Shown: positions 63,411 to 64,000 of the stretch, piece by piece | How positions within the stretch are numbered: position 1 is the stretch's first letter | Layout of the letters: the number at the start of each line of letters is the position of its first letter | Source: Metaphire vulgaris | Lineage: Eukaryota; Annelida; Clitellata; Crassiclitellata; Megascolecidae | Reading direction: 5' to 3' | DNA length: 64,000 bases | Assembly (NCBI GenBank): GCA_018105865.1 | Contig: CM030841.1 | Span: 6,988,729 to 7,052,728 of the forward strand | Notes under the pieces: generated by a model | Told to the model about the DNA's origin: nothing | Seen by the model: the letters and a program-made list of their open reading frames with translations, nothing else | Databases searched by the model: none | Program-made: the position numbers and the translations under genes

Positions 63411-63580
63411 GTGGCGTCGCCAGGAATTTTGTGTTAGGAGAAGGGGCTGGAGTGCCAGATTCTTTACCCCAACCCCACACACACACACACACACACACAC
63501 AACGGATTTGCGCGAATCTGGAAGGTTGTCTGAGGGCAGGTTGGGTGGGGGGGGCATTTGCCGCCATTTACTCCCCGTGG
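63411..63580. mobile_element. hAT-like MITE remnant with a (CA)n run
   Basis: CAGTGGCGTCGCCAGG near 63410 and CCGTGGCGACGCTA near 63577 form inverted ends. A (CA)n run at 63474-63501 lies inside. Confidence 0.5.
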
Positions 63581-63714
63581 CGACGCTATTTTTTTAAAAC
63601 TTGCCCCTACAAAAAATAGAAAATCCCACAATTTGGGGTGGATTAGTTCTCAAGAGTGGTCTACAGTCATGTGCAGTACATTATTATCCAACACTGCTCA
63701 CGCAACTGTAATTA

Positions 63715-63940
63715 TTATTGCACGTCATAACTGTCTATTCTGCGCACATTGGAAGGCTTGAACACCGGTAATCCACAGTCCTCATGGATTTGGTGAAGCC
63801 AAGTGATTGGTGGTCTGCCTCGTGGGCGAATCCATCCTGACATCTTAATGTCTCTGTCTCGAAGTGGCGCTGCTAGTTGAAGTGCAGCTGAGGCAGGTAC
63901 TGCTGGTGGGAGTCTTGTGACGTGCCCCAAAGAGGAGTCG
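63715..63940 (-). mobile_element. LINE RT C-terminal fragment
   Basis: The - strand text LGHVTRLPPAVPASAALQLA-like and RPRGRPPITWLHQIHEDCGL is the conserved tail of RTE/Jockey-type RT proteins. Confidence 0.7.
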
Positions 63941-64000
63941 CGAATTGTACAATTAGTAGGAAAAACTTTCTTTTTGCTCGTCAGCCTTTTTACGGTTAAG

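Overview
The window is animal nuclear DNA: AT-rich, intron-rich, and packed with transposable elements. Introns of 0.1 to 3.4 kb, metazoan-specific proteins, P-like/THAP, hAT, Tc1/mariner and piggyBac-like DNA elements, non-LTR retrotransposons, and 5S- and tRNA-derived SINEs fit an invertebrate, possibly a marine deuterostome. The sequence alone does not fix the phylum.

Three protein-coding genes can be reconstructed exon by exon. (1) 20475-37685, + strand: an orthologue of ZC3H4 (Suppressor of sable family), the CCCH zinc-finger protein that restrains extragenic Pol II transcription. (2) 45489-55151, + strand: an orthologue of RPRD2, a CID protein that binds the Pol II CTD; nine exons join in phase into about 902 residues. 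(3) 55809 to at least 60354, - strand: DCTN5 (dynactin p25), five exons, first exon not found. RPRD2 and DCTN5 are convergent, with 657 bp between their stop codons. ZC3H4 and RPRD2 lie head to tail, 7.8 kb apart, and both act on nuclear Pol II transcription.

The most striking feature is in ZC3H4. The intron splitting the second and third zinc fingers has no GT-AG borders. It matches a minor-spliceosome (U12) AT-AC intron: donor ATATCTTTT, branch site TTTCTTAACT and terminal AC. Splicing there restores the fingers exactly. Its 5' splice site also forms the loop of a perfect 11-bp hairpin.

Layout. 1-20 kb is gene-free and built of mobile elements: a 3.2-kb P-like element with TIRs, an 8-bp target duplication and remnants of a THAP gene (1621-4853); a perfect 60-bp inverted repeat (4933-5081); LINE fragments; a cluster of nested hAT MITEs (11.5-12.9 kb); a telomere-like MITE; a Tc1-like MITE; and a 5S-derived SINE split by a hAT element. 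20-38 kb is ZC3H4, with LINE and hAT insertions in its introns. 38.7-41.7 kb is a second, nearly identical P-like copy between ZC3H4 and RPRD2. 42-45 kb holds CR1/L2-like fragments and a MITE. 45-60 kb is RPRD2 and DCTN5. 60-64 kb is repeats: GGGTAC-rich arrays, a 35-bp minisatellite and a LINE tail.

Many insertions keep intact target duplications, and several are nested, so the order of insertion can be read directly from the sequence.
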